DNA of 38,684 nt. Source: Parachlorella kessleri. Taxonomy: Eukaryota; Chlorophyta; Trebouxiophyceae; Chlorellales; Chlorellaceae. The stretch is taken from assembly GCA_001598975.1 (NCBI GenBank), contig BBXU01002677.1, positions 1 through 38,684 on the forward strand. The letters are read 5' to 3'. Below are positions 20,808 through 31,332 of this stretch, piece after piece. Under the pieces are notes generated by a model. It did no database searches. It was not told the DNA's origin and was given only the letters and a program-made list of their open reading frames with translations. Each line of letters starts with the position of its first letter. Position 1 is the stretch's first letter. Position numbers and translations under genes: made by a program.

Positions 20808-21549
20808 CGCAAACGAAAGGAAAGGGCGAAAGGTGATAGAGGCAGTTCGAGACTGACAGTCTGACAGGGGTTGCAGTGCATATGCAGGGCTTAAGCCAGG
20901 CTAAGTCCAGCGGCGCAGGCTCAGGATAATCCACAATAGAGGGAACGCGAGAGAAGCAGGAGCCGCAGCTGTGTACCGCGTTGTGCGGATCCACTGACCC
21001 CGGAGTGACAAGCAATCGCTTCTGACTACTACTAGCCACTACTGTAGTACATATGTGTAATCACACAGCAGACACAGCGGGGGGTTGTCTCTATGGAATT
21101 GAGGGACACCTTTTCAGAATCTCCTCCAATGTGAAACAGGCAAGCCTGGTCCATGCATTGCAGCAGCTTGCAAGCCCAGGGTTGGGAAATCTCCCAGTGG
21201 ATTAGATTCATACCCGTCTGAAGCTCCTCCGCAACTTTGGGACAGGCAAGCCTAACTCATCAGTTGTGCAAACAGCTTGCCTTGTGACAGCTGCCGTCAA
21301 TTCTGAAGTCCCCAACCTGGTCTACCACCGCCACATCTACTAGCCACCTCTTTGCTACAGCGATCGTGAGGGAAATATCAAACTAATGAAAGGAGGAAGC
21401 ACAAGCATGCATGCAAAGCAGCAAACTCACCGTCGATGGGCAATGGATTATATACGGCCACCTAGCAGGCACTTAAGCATTCCAGCCGTCATGGTATTTG
21501 GGTTCTGCCCTGCTGACGAGGGAGCACATGCAGGCGGAGACGCAAAGCA
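20808..21549. other. Convergent intergenic region NAA50 / HPPD with diverged ~100 bp duplication
   Basis: No coding exon was seen. A diverged direct repeat with period of about 103-106 bp is present: CTCCTCC followed by ACAGGCAAGCCT and (C)AGCTTGC at 21121-21175 and again at 21224-21281. Near 20850-20910 the sequence weakly resembles the ~100 bp family (TCTGACAGGGG, TTGCAGTGCATATGC). TGTAA at 21056-21060 could be the NAA50 poly(A) signal, 249 bp after its stop. No TGTAA on the minus strand was seen for HPPD. Confidence 0.5.
21056..21060 (+). terminator. TGTAA poly(A) signal candidate of NAA50
   Basis: TGTAA 249 bp downstream of the NAA50 stop (20805-20807), before the convergent HPPD coding region ends. 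Confidence 0.4.
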
Positions 21550-24500
21550 TCAGTTGATCCCCAGGTCTGTCTCATAGACCTCTATCGACTTGAAGAGCGC
21601 CGAGAAGTTGCCCTTGCCAAACCCGCCGCAGCCGCCCACTTCCTGCTGCACCCGCTGCCGCTTGGGGGGTGGCGCCTCGCTGCTTGCCTGCACTTACAAT
21701 CCACAAGGAGGAAGGGTCAGCAACTCAGTAACATACTGATGTTGCAGAGCACCCATTTCGTAGTGCACCCAGGGTTGCGGTATCCCTGGAGCCTGATATT
21801 TGTACTGCTTGGAAGCTCCAGCCCTGAGAGGAGCAGCACGGCAGACAGCACAGACGCATCATTAGCAATCAACCTCTCCAGCGCTATGCTATCCCAGCAC
21901 CATGTGGACCTCTCACAGTATATGACATTGAGGTCCCACTAGCCACACCGGCTGTGGGTGCACGCAGTACAACTGCCAGGTGGCCTAGGACGACAGCCAT
22001 GGACGACTGACTGCCCCGCCTAGCGCTCTCTCTGGCATGTGTTTGTGGATTCATAGCAACCAACAAAGCAAGCTTGTGACCTGCCTGTGCCAGGGCTGGA
22101 GGTTCCACCAGGCAAAGCCGCTGGATGATCTCGAAAAAGACAGTTGGCCGGTCGCCCAGCGGCTTGGTGAACACCTGGAGCAGCACCCCCTGCGGGCACG
22201 CAGCAGCCAGGGCCAAGCCGTTCGCCAGCACCCTAGCGCTCGCCTCAGCGCCTGGCCTACCAGCATAGCGCGCCGCAAGCTGTGCATGGCCCTAGCCTGG
22301 TGTCAGCATACCACCATCTGCGGTCCCCGTTCTGTACTGCCTGGTACTGTGCTCCTCCCAGCACCTTTCCCTGGCAGCGCCTTTGGTGATGTGCATCTGC
22401 GCTGACGTGGCCCACAACGGAGCTGGCCAGCGGCTGCTATCTGCAGCCGCCCAACTCCATACACTTTCTGCCTTCGCAAATAAAAGACAAGCTTGGCAGT
22501 CTGTGTAAGAGCGTGTACAGGAACCTAGGCCACTCTGGCGCTGGTGTCCTGGCCGCACACATCACAACGAGGGGCAAAAGTAGTCGTCAGCAGTCAGCAG
22601 CGGCCCCATCACCTTGAGTGCCCTGGGGTGCCTTCAGGTGCTGTGCAGCAAACAGTCATGGCTATGCAACATACACTCATGGCTCACTTGAGTATTAGCG
22701 TCTACGAGCAGCCCTAGCTCCTCCGCTGCCACAAAGTGGCCGTGGGCAGCCCCAATGCGTGGGATTACATAACCAGCCGACTAACCTGGTCATCAGCGTC
22801 TACCAGCAGCCCCAGCTCCTCCACCGCCTTGTACTGCTCCTCACTCAGCACCTTGCCTATTCTGGCCGGCAGCTGGCGGTAGTAGTCGCCCTCTGGCCAC
22901 GGCATGAAGTCAAAGCCGCCGCAGTCCGCCCTGCGTATATAAGATGTGTCGGGCAGGAGTTGCGCAAGCGGCTGTCATCCCTGCAACGTTGCCGCGCATT
23001 CCTTGCCATTGCTGTGGCGTGCAGTCAAGGCGGTGGCACTCAACTTTGACCTCCACACTGCAATGCCACCCAACCCTGCAGCGAAACCACATCCCATTTT
23101 ATGAATGCCTGGCATGTTAATCAACAAGGGCCCTCGTCGAATGGCAGGACGGCTCCACGCACCCGCATGACCCATGCCTTACCCCACCTTGCCCTCATCT
23201 CGCGCATGGTGCGGAAGATGTCGTCTGTTTTAAGCGCCAGGTGCTGCAGCCCTGGCCCTTGGTTCTGCTCCAAATATGTTTGGATCTGGCTCTTCCTGCA
23301 AGGGGGATGCAACACCATTAGATGCACCGCTGCTGTTGTTTTATAACCCCCTCCCCCCAAATGCCCGCCCCTGGCTTCTCTTGCCAGACCTGGACGTCTG
23401 GAGAAAGCCTCAGCCAAGCCTCCACATGTCCATGCCTGCCATCCCTACGACCAAGTCTCCTTACAGTTCTACGCTATCTGCCAACCTCCGCTTATATAGT
23501 CATCATATAATAATTGCTCAATACCCGCCTGCTCCGCCCACAGCCCCCTGCCTTTCCGCTGCGTTGCCCCTTGTCTGTCATGGATATCCCAACACCGAAC
23601 TTCTGCCGCATGCCCTCTCTAGCACCAAACAACACCAACAACACTCGGTGGCTCCCCTCACCGACCTCTTGGTACCAAAGGTGGGCTCGTTGACCGGCAT
23701 GAGCACCATCTCACTGTTGTTTGCCAGCACCATGGAGTTGAGGCCAGAGTCCAGGGTGCCCACATCGTCAGCCACAAACTCGGCAAACTCGTGGAAGCCT
23801 GCATGAAGGCAAGGCGGAAGGGGTTTGGCAGTGGCTATCTCAAGCCGTGGAGTGAGGGCATGGTCCAGCTACTCCAAAAGGAGCACCGTTGGCTATGCAT
23901 GCATGCAGATTGCGCAATTTTTCTGCATGACAGGGGTCAGAAACAATGTTTTACGAGTCGTCGCTCCATAAGAGAGCAAAGGGCGCATCATATGTCGGCT
24001 CCATCCTTGCATCAATTCCGCAAAAGTCACTCTCTTTCCTTGACCGGCTCTGAGCTGCAAGTAGCAGGCTGACGTTGGGTTACAAATTTGATGCCGAGTC
24101 CCGGCGGCATCACCCCCACACATCACTGCCTTGCATGACGGATATGAGACGCCACCAGCCTGCTTAGCCCAGTCTGGCATTGCATATCCCTGACTCACCC
24201 ACGGCCCTTGAAAGGTACTGCACGGCCTCCAAAAGGTTGTGTGTGTTGAACACCGCATGGTCGCAACGCTGCAGGCCGAAGTCGGGGGCACCAGCGGCGG
24301 GTGGGGTGGTCTCATAGCCGGGCAGATACGGCCCCTGGCAGTGGGTTGAGAGGCAGACATCAGGCCCAGCTTTTGTAGACCTTCTCCAAACATGTAGGGT
24401 TCCATTTCTCAAAAAGATTAGTTAGTGTCCAATACTGCACAAAGCAGGCACCGACAGGGAGCAAACCCCACTCAAGAAGCCCTCCCAAGCGGAGGGAGCA

Positions 24501-26305
24501 AGCCATTATCTTGACCTTTTGCCTGCAATGCAGCGTGGGGGTGTATGTGACCACTGCGCGAAATTGCGCTCAGGTCAACGTATTGTACTCACTTCCAGCT
24601 CCATATTGTGCTTTTGCCCTGCTCTCCACCTGTGCCCTGGACCGAGGCAACACATGCATGGCCGGCCATGCCAGTCGCGCCGAACCAGTTCACCCCAGCC
24701 AGCCTTGTCCACACATTCGGAGCCACTCCAGCAGCACACCAATCCCGCAAACACAACCAACCCTCTACATGCCCATTTAAACCATGGCTGCCTGCTACAC
24801 ACCTCATAGCTGCCGCTGACAAAGCGCAGCACGCAGTCGCCGTACGCTTTTATCTCCGAGACCACCAGCTGCTGGCCGGAGACCTCGTCTGTCAGGGTTG
24901 TGGGCTCCAGAACCCCCTCCCCTCCATGCTCCACGCTGATCCGATATGCCTCGGCAGCATCGGCCACTAGCAGGCCTGCACAGGAAAGGCAGGGTAGCAC
25001 ATGAGGCGCACCAATCGCTGCAAACTGGGCCATGCTGCAGCTTCCGCAGCGGAAGGATGCTAGGTGCTTGACAGCTCCTCACAGGGATACGTGAACCTCC
25101 ACAATAGAGGACGAAGTCGTCCCGGGGTAGCTGACAGGCAGAACAATATAGCCCTCAACACATAGCGCAGTCAAGACAAACTGCATGCTGAGCTGGCCAG
25201 CAGATACAAGCGTCTGCATTTCTGAGCTTCTTGCCCACTTCACCACCTGCCAGGCCCTCAGCCAGGAGAGATACTGCGTGTTGAACTCGCCTCGTAAGCT
25301 AGCCATGTTCCGGGAGTCCAACAGGCTTGCAAGGCGACTCCCTTGCCTTGACTTACACCCCATGCTTACCTACAGCCCTGACGTACAGGCCGTGGGCATT
25401 GATGGTCTCATACGCCTTGTCTTGTGAGTACCAGGGGCAAGGAGAGGAGCTAGCGGCCAGCTGTGGCGCCTGGCGGCCGTATGGGGCCGTGACGGCAAAC
25501 ACTAGGTCGTTGGACTGCAGCCAAAGCCTGGGCATGTCAGGTTAGTGTAGAGAAGCTTGCATAACTATCCCACCGGCTGCAGGCGACCCCCCTCGTGTCC
25601 ATGTGAACAAGGAAAGCAGGAGGCTCCATGCTGTGCAACAAGCAGCACAGCAGGCCGCTGAGAAGGCACGAGGAGCATGAGGGCCTTGCCTGTAGCACAT
25701 ATGAAGCAAAGTGGTGGTTGCCGGTGGACTGGTCGGACTTGGCAACCTGGGGCATGCCCAAGCCATAGGTGAACCTACACAAACAGCACAACAAAGGGAG
25801 ATTTGGGGTCCAGACGAGGCCGGACGACTTGAACCTCAGACAACACACCATGGCACTGCCGAGGGCTTACAGTGAAGGGCTCAGGCCTGAAATTTGTGGT
25901 GCCATTTGCTATCAGTGGGAAACAGCCTAGGACTGGGGGTAGCAGTTGCACAAACCTAAGCGAGCCGAGATGGCAGTATTCACGCACCGCTTGGCAGTCA
26001 TGGTGGCCTCGCCCGTCCAGAACTCAAAGTGGTGGAACTTGTGTATTGGGAACCTGCAGGAGTTAAAATATCAAGCTGCCATAGTGGGTGTCAACCACAG
26101 GAGCCAAGCCCAACACGTCAGGTCCAAGGGTATCCGCTGCACCCAAGCGCACCCCCTGCCCCCCTATTGCAAGCTGGCCCCACCTGTCAGACCGGGGGTT
26201 GTGTCGCTTGAAGCCTTTTGCTCCCACCAGCGCAGTTCCCACGTTGCTTGTGGAGGCCTTGCCACTCAAGGTGCCATTCTGAGCCACAGTGCTGTCTTGC
26301 ACCAT
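21550..26305 (-). CDS. HPD: 4-hydroxyphenylpyruvate dioxygenase
   Basis: Non-haem Fe(II) dioxygenase that converts 4-hydroxyphenylpyruvate to homogentisate, for tyrosine breakdown and as the entry to plastoquinone and tocopherol synthesis. Eleven exons in transcript order: 26305-26184, 26053-25988, 25774-25690, 25514-25370, 24975-24803, 24334-24199, 23798-23666, 23295-23188, 22930-22786, 22189-22085, 21687-21550; phases agree, about 451 aa. Landmarks: FKRHNPRSDRF, IHKFHHFEFW, LVFAVTAPYG, LPGYE, GFHEFAEFVADDVGT, SGLNSMVLANNSEMVLMPVNEP, LLQVFTKPLGDRPTVFFEIIQR and the C-terminal GGCGGFGKGNFSALFKSIE. Iron ligands are seen as His in RCDHAVFN, His in GLQHLALK and Glu in FFEIIQR. Intron 3 uses a GC donor (CTACAG|GCAAGG at 25689). 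The end of exon 10 is ambiguous (22085 with GC donor or 22109 with GT, 8 residues apart, both in frame). The start at 26305 is the best N-terminus; ATGs farther upstream in frame lack similarity. Head-to-head with the SET gene. Confidence 0.94.
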
Positions 26306-26807
26306 GCTAACTGGAAGTGCAGCAAGTGGGATGGGAGTTGGGGAAAGGTACCAGAAAGTTTCAACTGTTCCTGGATGCGTGGCCACAAGCACAAAACTCC
26401 GACTCGAAGCTAGATGGTGATATGAGCAGTGCTGCCACTTGCAGCCTTGAACGACAAAGCGAGCTGTGAAAGAAGGAGCTGGCTCCCAAGGATAAGTCAC
26501 CAGCATCAAAGCACGCATTTACATGCTGGGTTACTGGACTATCCTGCACGTCACGTCACAGCCATCGCCACGTGGAGGCGGGTGTCAGTGGGCGCTAGAA
26601 GACGTTTGAACTCCACTGCGACGTGAGGCCGGCGATGCAGTCTATGGTCATTAAGATCATACCAACCTCCCCTACGGGCTTCCGAGGAGTCGGGTGTTCA
26701 TCATGGTGTGCATGACGCTGGTCGAGGGATGCAGGAGCAGCACTTGCAAGCCATACAGCATATTGCAAGTGCCTGCCGTAAGGAACCGGTACGGTCACTC
26801 TCCCCAA
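26306..26807. promoter_or_regulatory. Shared divergent promoter, HPPD / SET-domain gene
   Basis: 502 bp lie between the two start codons (or 388 bp if the SET gene starts at the in-frame ATG 26694). It must contain both promoters and 5' UTRs. No clear TATA element was seen. The region is inferred to be regulatory from gene layout only. Confidence 0.5.
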
Positions 26808-29800
26808 ATGCGACGGCGCCCTCAGTTCCGCCTCAGGCCTGCGGTCCTGCTGCTGTCAACAGCAACAGCAGGGCAGCAGGCTCCACCACAGACGGAGGAG
26901 CAGCTGGCTTTTGAGGACCTCTTGCAGCAGCAGGCCTGCAGCAGCGCAGTGGTCCTAAAGCCCTCGCCAACCTGCCATGGCTATGGGCTGTTTCTGACCA
27001 AGGATGTGAAGCCAGGTGCGCACACCTTGCTTAGCCGTCATACCCCTCCTGTGCCTGGTAGCACTCCTGTCTGCATACGTGAAAGGCGAGGCAGGGAGGG
27101 TCCAGGCGTGCCGCCCTTCTTGCTGAGCCCAGCCCTTGGTTTCCCGGGAGTACAGCTTTAGTTGACAGCACAGCCTCTGCACCAAGACCTGCTAGCTCCT
27201 CAGGCGGTTGACTTCTTTTATCCGCATGGAATAATGTTGCAGCATCTGCTAGGGCAATGGGTGCTGCACACCGCCATGTCCAGTTGGGCCACAGCCTCCT
27301 ATCACGTTTCTGCCCTGCAGGGGACGTCGTGCTCAGCGTGCCTAGCACTGCTTGTCTCATAGTTGACTACCAGGCGGGGCTGGAACTCCCGCCTGCACCC
27401 TGGCCTCGCCTTTTGAAAGCCGTTCGGCGTGACAACTCCACACCCTGGGACATACTGCTGGTGGGCAAAGTCGGTTTGATTTCACCGAGAGACTGGCTGC
27501 GATCAAAGCACAATGCCGGCTTGGAAGGGGGCATACTAGTAGGATAGGCCTGTCCTGGCTTGGGCCAGCAGTGCTGTACCCGGCTCTGGCGATTGCTGCC
27601 TTGGTTGCGATAGGCTCCGGCACCTGCAATATTAGTGGATTCACGGCAACATGGCAGTGCTAAACTCAAGAGTGCCCCAAGGCTGGCCTGCAGGCGCTGG
27701 CGCTTCTTGACAGCCTGGCAGGCGCTGGAGGGGCCTTTTGGGAGCGCTACGCGAACACCCTGCTGCCGCAGCCGACCCAGCTGACGCTGCCCTGCTGCCT
27801 ACCTGGCCTCAAGCTGCTGCCAGAGTTGCAGCATGAGGCGATCATAGCGGGGGCGCGGGCGCAGAAAGCGAGGCTGAGGGGGCTGTTCCCGGGGCTGGCA
27901 GCGCCCATGTGTGAGGGTGAGTGGAGTGTAGAGGGTAAAAGATAGTGGCGAGGCGCAGGGATGCATACCTGGTGGCGGCAAGCCAGCGATGTTGCCATTC
28001 AGCGAAGCACCAGGGATTGGTTGAGCACAGGTGTCGCAGGCAGTCATGTACAGGCGCCTAGCCTCCATTCCCGCCCTCGCAGGCGGCCCCAGCTGGCTGG
28101 AGTGGGGCTTTGGCTGTGTGCGCAGCCGCGCATTCCGCCTAGGCCCCGACGCCTTTGCCTTCGTTCCCTTCCTGGACGCTGCCAACCACTCCCCCGAGCC
28201 CTCCTGTGACTTCCGGCTGTGGTCCGAGGGGGGCGCCGTGCAGCTGGTGGCGATTCGGGAAGCCAGAGCGGGGGAGGAGGCCACTATCAGCTACACTGGG
28301 CCTCAGGGGTGAGCTTTGGTTAGTCAAATGTTTTACATGATTGACTAATCGTGAGGGAAGACCTGCCTCTCTCCGGGCACCCATGAGTGTGCTCCTTAAC
28401 TGCCAAACTGCTCAACTGCTAACATAGAGTCCTCCCGGAGGGTAAGCATTGACCAGGTGTGCCCCTGTCTGCTGAGGGGGAGCACTAGCCCTGCATTTTG
28501 TTTTGGTGGGTGGAGGTACAGGAAATGCCGCCCGAAACGCGCGGGACATATTGCCCTACTTGCCCATCTGCTTCTCCGGTTGCAGCATGACCAACCAGCG
28601 ACTCATGGCGCAGTACGGCTTCGTCCCACCCCACGGTAACCCAGCCGACCAGCTTGCCTTTGCCACCCTCTCCAGCACCGCTGACACAGCCCTCCAAGAC
28701 CCCTCACAGAGTGGGGCCCCAGCAGCAGCACTGGCAGCAGTGAGGGCGAGTAGCAGCAGAGGTTCAGCGCCTGTGCTTTTATCTTTAGAGAGGCTGCAAG
28801 CCTGCCTGGGGGACGGGCAAACCATGGCGGCAGCCTTCAGCGGCAGGGACCCATACCTCTACGCTGCATTAAAGGTAGTTGCCTAGGCGAAGCCTCTGGA
28901 GATTCCACAACCTTGTAAAGCCCGACGCATGCTTACATACCTTTGGGTTCCTGGCGTCCTCCACTATACATTTCTGAAAGATATCTAGTACACTGGGAAG
29001 CACCTGCATTAATAGTACGTCGTTTGGCCTGCTACACCTCCTCCTGACCTGCCTCCATTATGGGTGTGGGTGAGGACAACGAAGGGTGTGCTACGGGTAA
29101 CTTGGCTGGGGAAGCATGGCCCTTAGTACAGGGTGCTTCGTTGAAGGCCGGGGCTAAGGGGCAGAATGTGTATGACATATGTCCTGAGTATTTGCTCATG
29201 CCTGCAGTCACTCCCTCTGGCGTTGGACGAGAGCCAGGCATCCCCTGTTGCTGAGCAGCAGCAGCTGGCCTCAGCTCTTCTGTCAGAGCTGGAGCAGGAG
29301 CGGTCGCTGTGGCTAACGGCACCTGCAGAGGTGAGGGGAATGCGAGAGAGACGGGGCAGGGCCCTCCTGGGCCTTGCAGTGCTGCACGCCCGGTTTTAAG
29401 CGCTGTGCGCAAGTGATGGTGGGATAGGTAGGGAGTATGGCAGATTTGGTAGGCGGGTGGTCAAGGGCCCCAGCAAAAGAAGGAAAGGAGGCCAGCAAAA
29501 ATCTTCAACGAGGAGCAAGGAAGGTGCATCTGAAGCCTCTGCTGCCAGAGGGGATTAATGATGTTTCTGGAGTGGCAATCAGCACACGCCGACCCCACGC
29601 AAGTAAGGCTGTAAGTCAGGGAGGGCAGTAAAGGAAAGGCGTGGAGGTCATGCACAAGACCCTGCCTTTGTGGACGACCGTCTCTTCTTTGCCCATCCCA
29701 GGGACATTCACGTGTAGGCCTCTGCTTCTCTGCAGGACCAGGCGCTGCTCTCCACCCTGGGGCAGGCTGCTGGGCGGGAAGCTACTGGGTTTGGTGCTGC

Positions 29801-29942
29801 CGAGTACCAGAGCAGCAGCGCACAAGCTGCGGGCCTAGCAGCGGACAGGCGGCTGGAGGCAGCTGTGCAGTACCGGCTGCAGCGGAAGCTGCTTGTGGGG
29901 GCGGGCACGCTGCTGCTCCGGCGCTTCCTGGCGGCCGCATGA
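26808..29942 (+). CDS. SET-domain protein lysine methyltransferase, Rubisco LSMT / SETD type
   Basis: Predicted S-adenosylmethionine-dependent protein methyltransferase. Seven exons: 26808-27015, 27321-27460, 27694-27916, 28083-28308, 28586-28874, 29208-29330, 29736-29942; phases agree, 471 aa, normal for this class. The N-terminus MRRRPQFRLRPAVLLLSTAT is basic and Ser/Thr/Ala-rich, suggesting a plastid or mitochondrial transit peptide. The split SET domain begins with CHGYGLFLTKDVKPGG and SVPS. An inserted iSET region is in exons 2-3 (FWERYANTLLPQPTQLTLP). It continues with WGFGCVRSRAF, FVPFLDAANHSP (the NH motif for cofactor binding), ISYTGPQG and NQRLMAQYGFV. Exons 5-7 are the helical substrate-binding region of the LSMT fold. 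The substrate (Rubisco, aldolase or another protein) cannot be told from sequence. An in-frame ATG at 26694 would add 38 residues. Confidence 0.9.
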
Positions 29943-30072
29943 GCGCTCGCTTTGTTGGGTTGGTGACACTGTCGCCAGTCCCTCCTCACTGTGACTAGGC
30001 ATGCCCATCACCGCCGGCCCAGCCACCGCTGCTGCTGCTGCAGTTTCTGCAGGGCCTTCTGGGCTACAGCTA

Positions 30073-30077
30073 TGTAA
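30073..30077 (+). terminator. TGTAA poly(A) signal candidate of the SET gene
   Basis: TGTAA 130 bp downstream of the SET-gene stop (29940-29942), as expected for a green-algal poly(A) signal. Confidence 0.5.
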
Positions 30078-30613
30078 TCTGTAGTCTGTCTTGCCTGCAT
30101 TCATGTCTGCCACGGTATACTTCTGCAACACGACCGAACTGCATCTGCCCTCTGATAGTCTGTGACTCTGGCTCTGGCTAAAACTATTTGGTAAATCACT
30201 TTTCCCAGTTACGATGGCTTTGGTCCGTCCACTGATAGGACATGGATGGAGCCATCATTTGTAACCGCTGGATTTATGGTAATGTCATTTTTAACTTCAC
30301 CCTGCCACCAGCTTACAATTTGATATGTGATAATTTTGCTGCTGCTCTGTCGTGTGCCTTCCTGTTCCTGTCTACATGACCATTACTGGGAGGGGAATTG
30401 TGGACGGCAGCAGGTAGTGCCTGCAGTGCAGCTAAGCTGGGTCCGGCAGGGTTGCGGCTTGAAGGTGCTGCAGGGTTTTACTTGATTGACCGATACAATT
30501 TCCTGCCCCGCTGCTGCAGTTGGTGTTCTTGGCATTTGATGCGAGCAGGGACGCCTTTGCGACAAGAGCAGCAGAAGCTCGCCCCAGCACTTGGGCCAGA
30601 GGCGGGGTAGGGG

Positions 30614-30659
30614 TGCTCTTAGTGGGCACTATCACCTGCCAAGGTGAGCTCTAAGAGCA
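30614..30659. repeat. Nested inverted repeat
   Basis: Outer 9-bp perfect arms at 30614-30622 and 30651-30659, and inner 5-bp arms at 30633-30637 and 30642-30646, could fold into a two-step stem. It lies in intergenic DNA; no function is apparent. Confidence 0.6.
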
Positions 30660-31332
30660 GCCCGTGGTCGAGAACTCACACATCTTGAGTGTGACAGCGT
30701 GTGGCCTGGGTCGGTGAAAAAGGGCCAGAAGCGCAGGCTAGAGTAGCGGCTGCACATACGGGCGAGCCTGGAAGGGAAAGGTGTTCAATTGGGAAAAGGC
30801 GTGCGCTGTACTTCTGCTTGATGAAACAGCAAGTTAGGCCTGACTGCAGAAGCAGTGGGACAGGTGGCAGTCCTGACTGCCTGGCAAGTGACGAGGAGCC
30901 AGTATGTGCTACCTTTGGGAGCTCTCAGGGGACTTTCACATACCGCATAGAGTCGGAAAAGCACCGCCATCTCCGGTTGCTTCGGTACGGAGCCCCTTGT
31001 GGCGAGGGGAAACAACCGCAAGCGGGGAGTCATGCGTCGGTCATGAAAGCACGCTGTACTAGACAGAATACCAAAGCTCCTCCGTCGTATCACCGTAGGT
31101 TCCTCTTATTCTTCGTGCTCTATTTACGGTGTACAGCGACACTTCCGGGTGCGGACCAATGGTACCACCTAGGCCGGTCCACACCGCGAAACCCGCCAAC
31201 GACTGCGCACTTGCCCCCAAGCATTGCAAATAAGTCTGGTCCGGCAAACGTATCTACACATCTTGCGAGCACTCCAATTTCGTGGTTCAGCTCTACTGTC
31301 GGGTGACACATGCTCCACCTTACTCAAGCCTG

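Larger units (their letters stand above)
29943..31332. other. Intergenic stretch, no gene seen
   Basis: 1.39 kb between the SET gene and the chitinase gene. TGTAA at 30073-30077 is a likely poly(A) signal for the SET gene. The sequence holds an imperfect nested stem at 30614-30659: outer arms TGCTCTTAG / CTAAGAGCA, inner CACCT / AGGTG. Longer open frames, such as about 30701-31306 on the plus strand, have no protein-like composition or recognisable motif and were not called. The last few hundred bases must contain the chitinase promoter. Confidence 0.6.

Noticed and set aside
23276..23806. Plus-strand frame of 176 codons overlapping HPPD
   Set aside because: It is antisense to well-supported HPPD exons 7 and 8, a shadow of real coding sequence.
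30701..31306. 201-codon plus-strand frame as a gene
   Set aside because: The composition looks random and no motif, start context or splice partner supports it.
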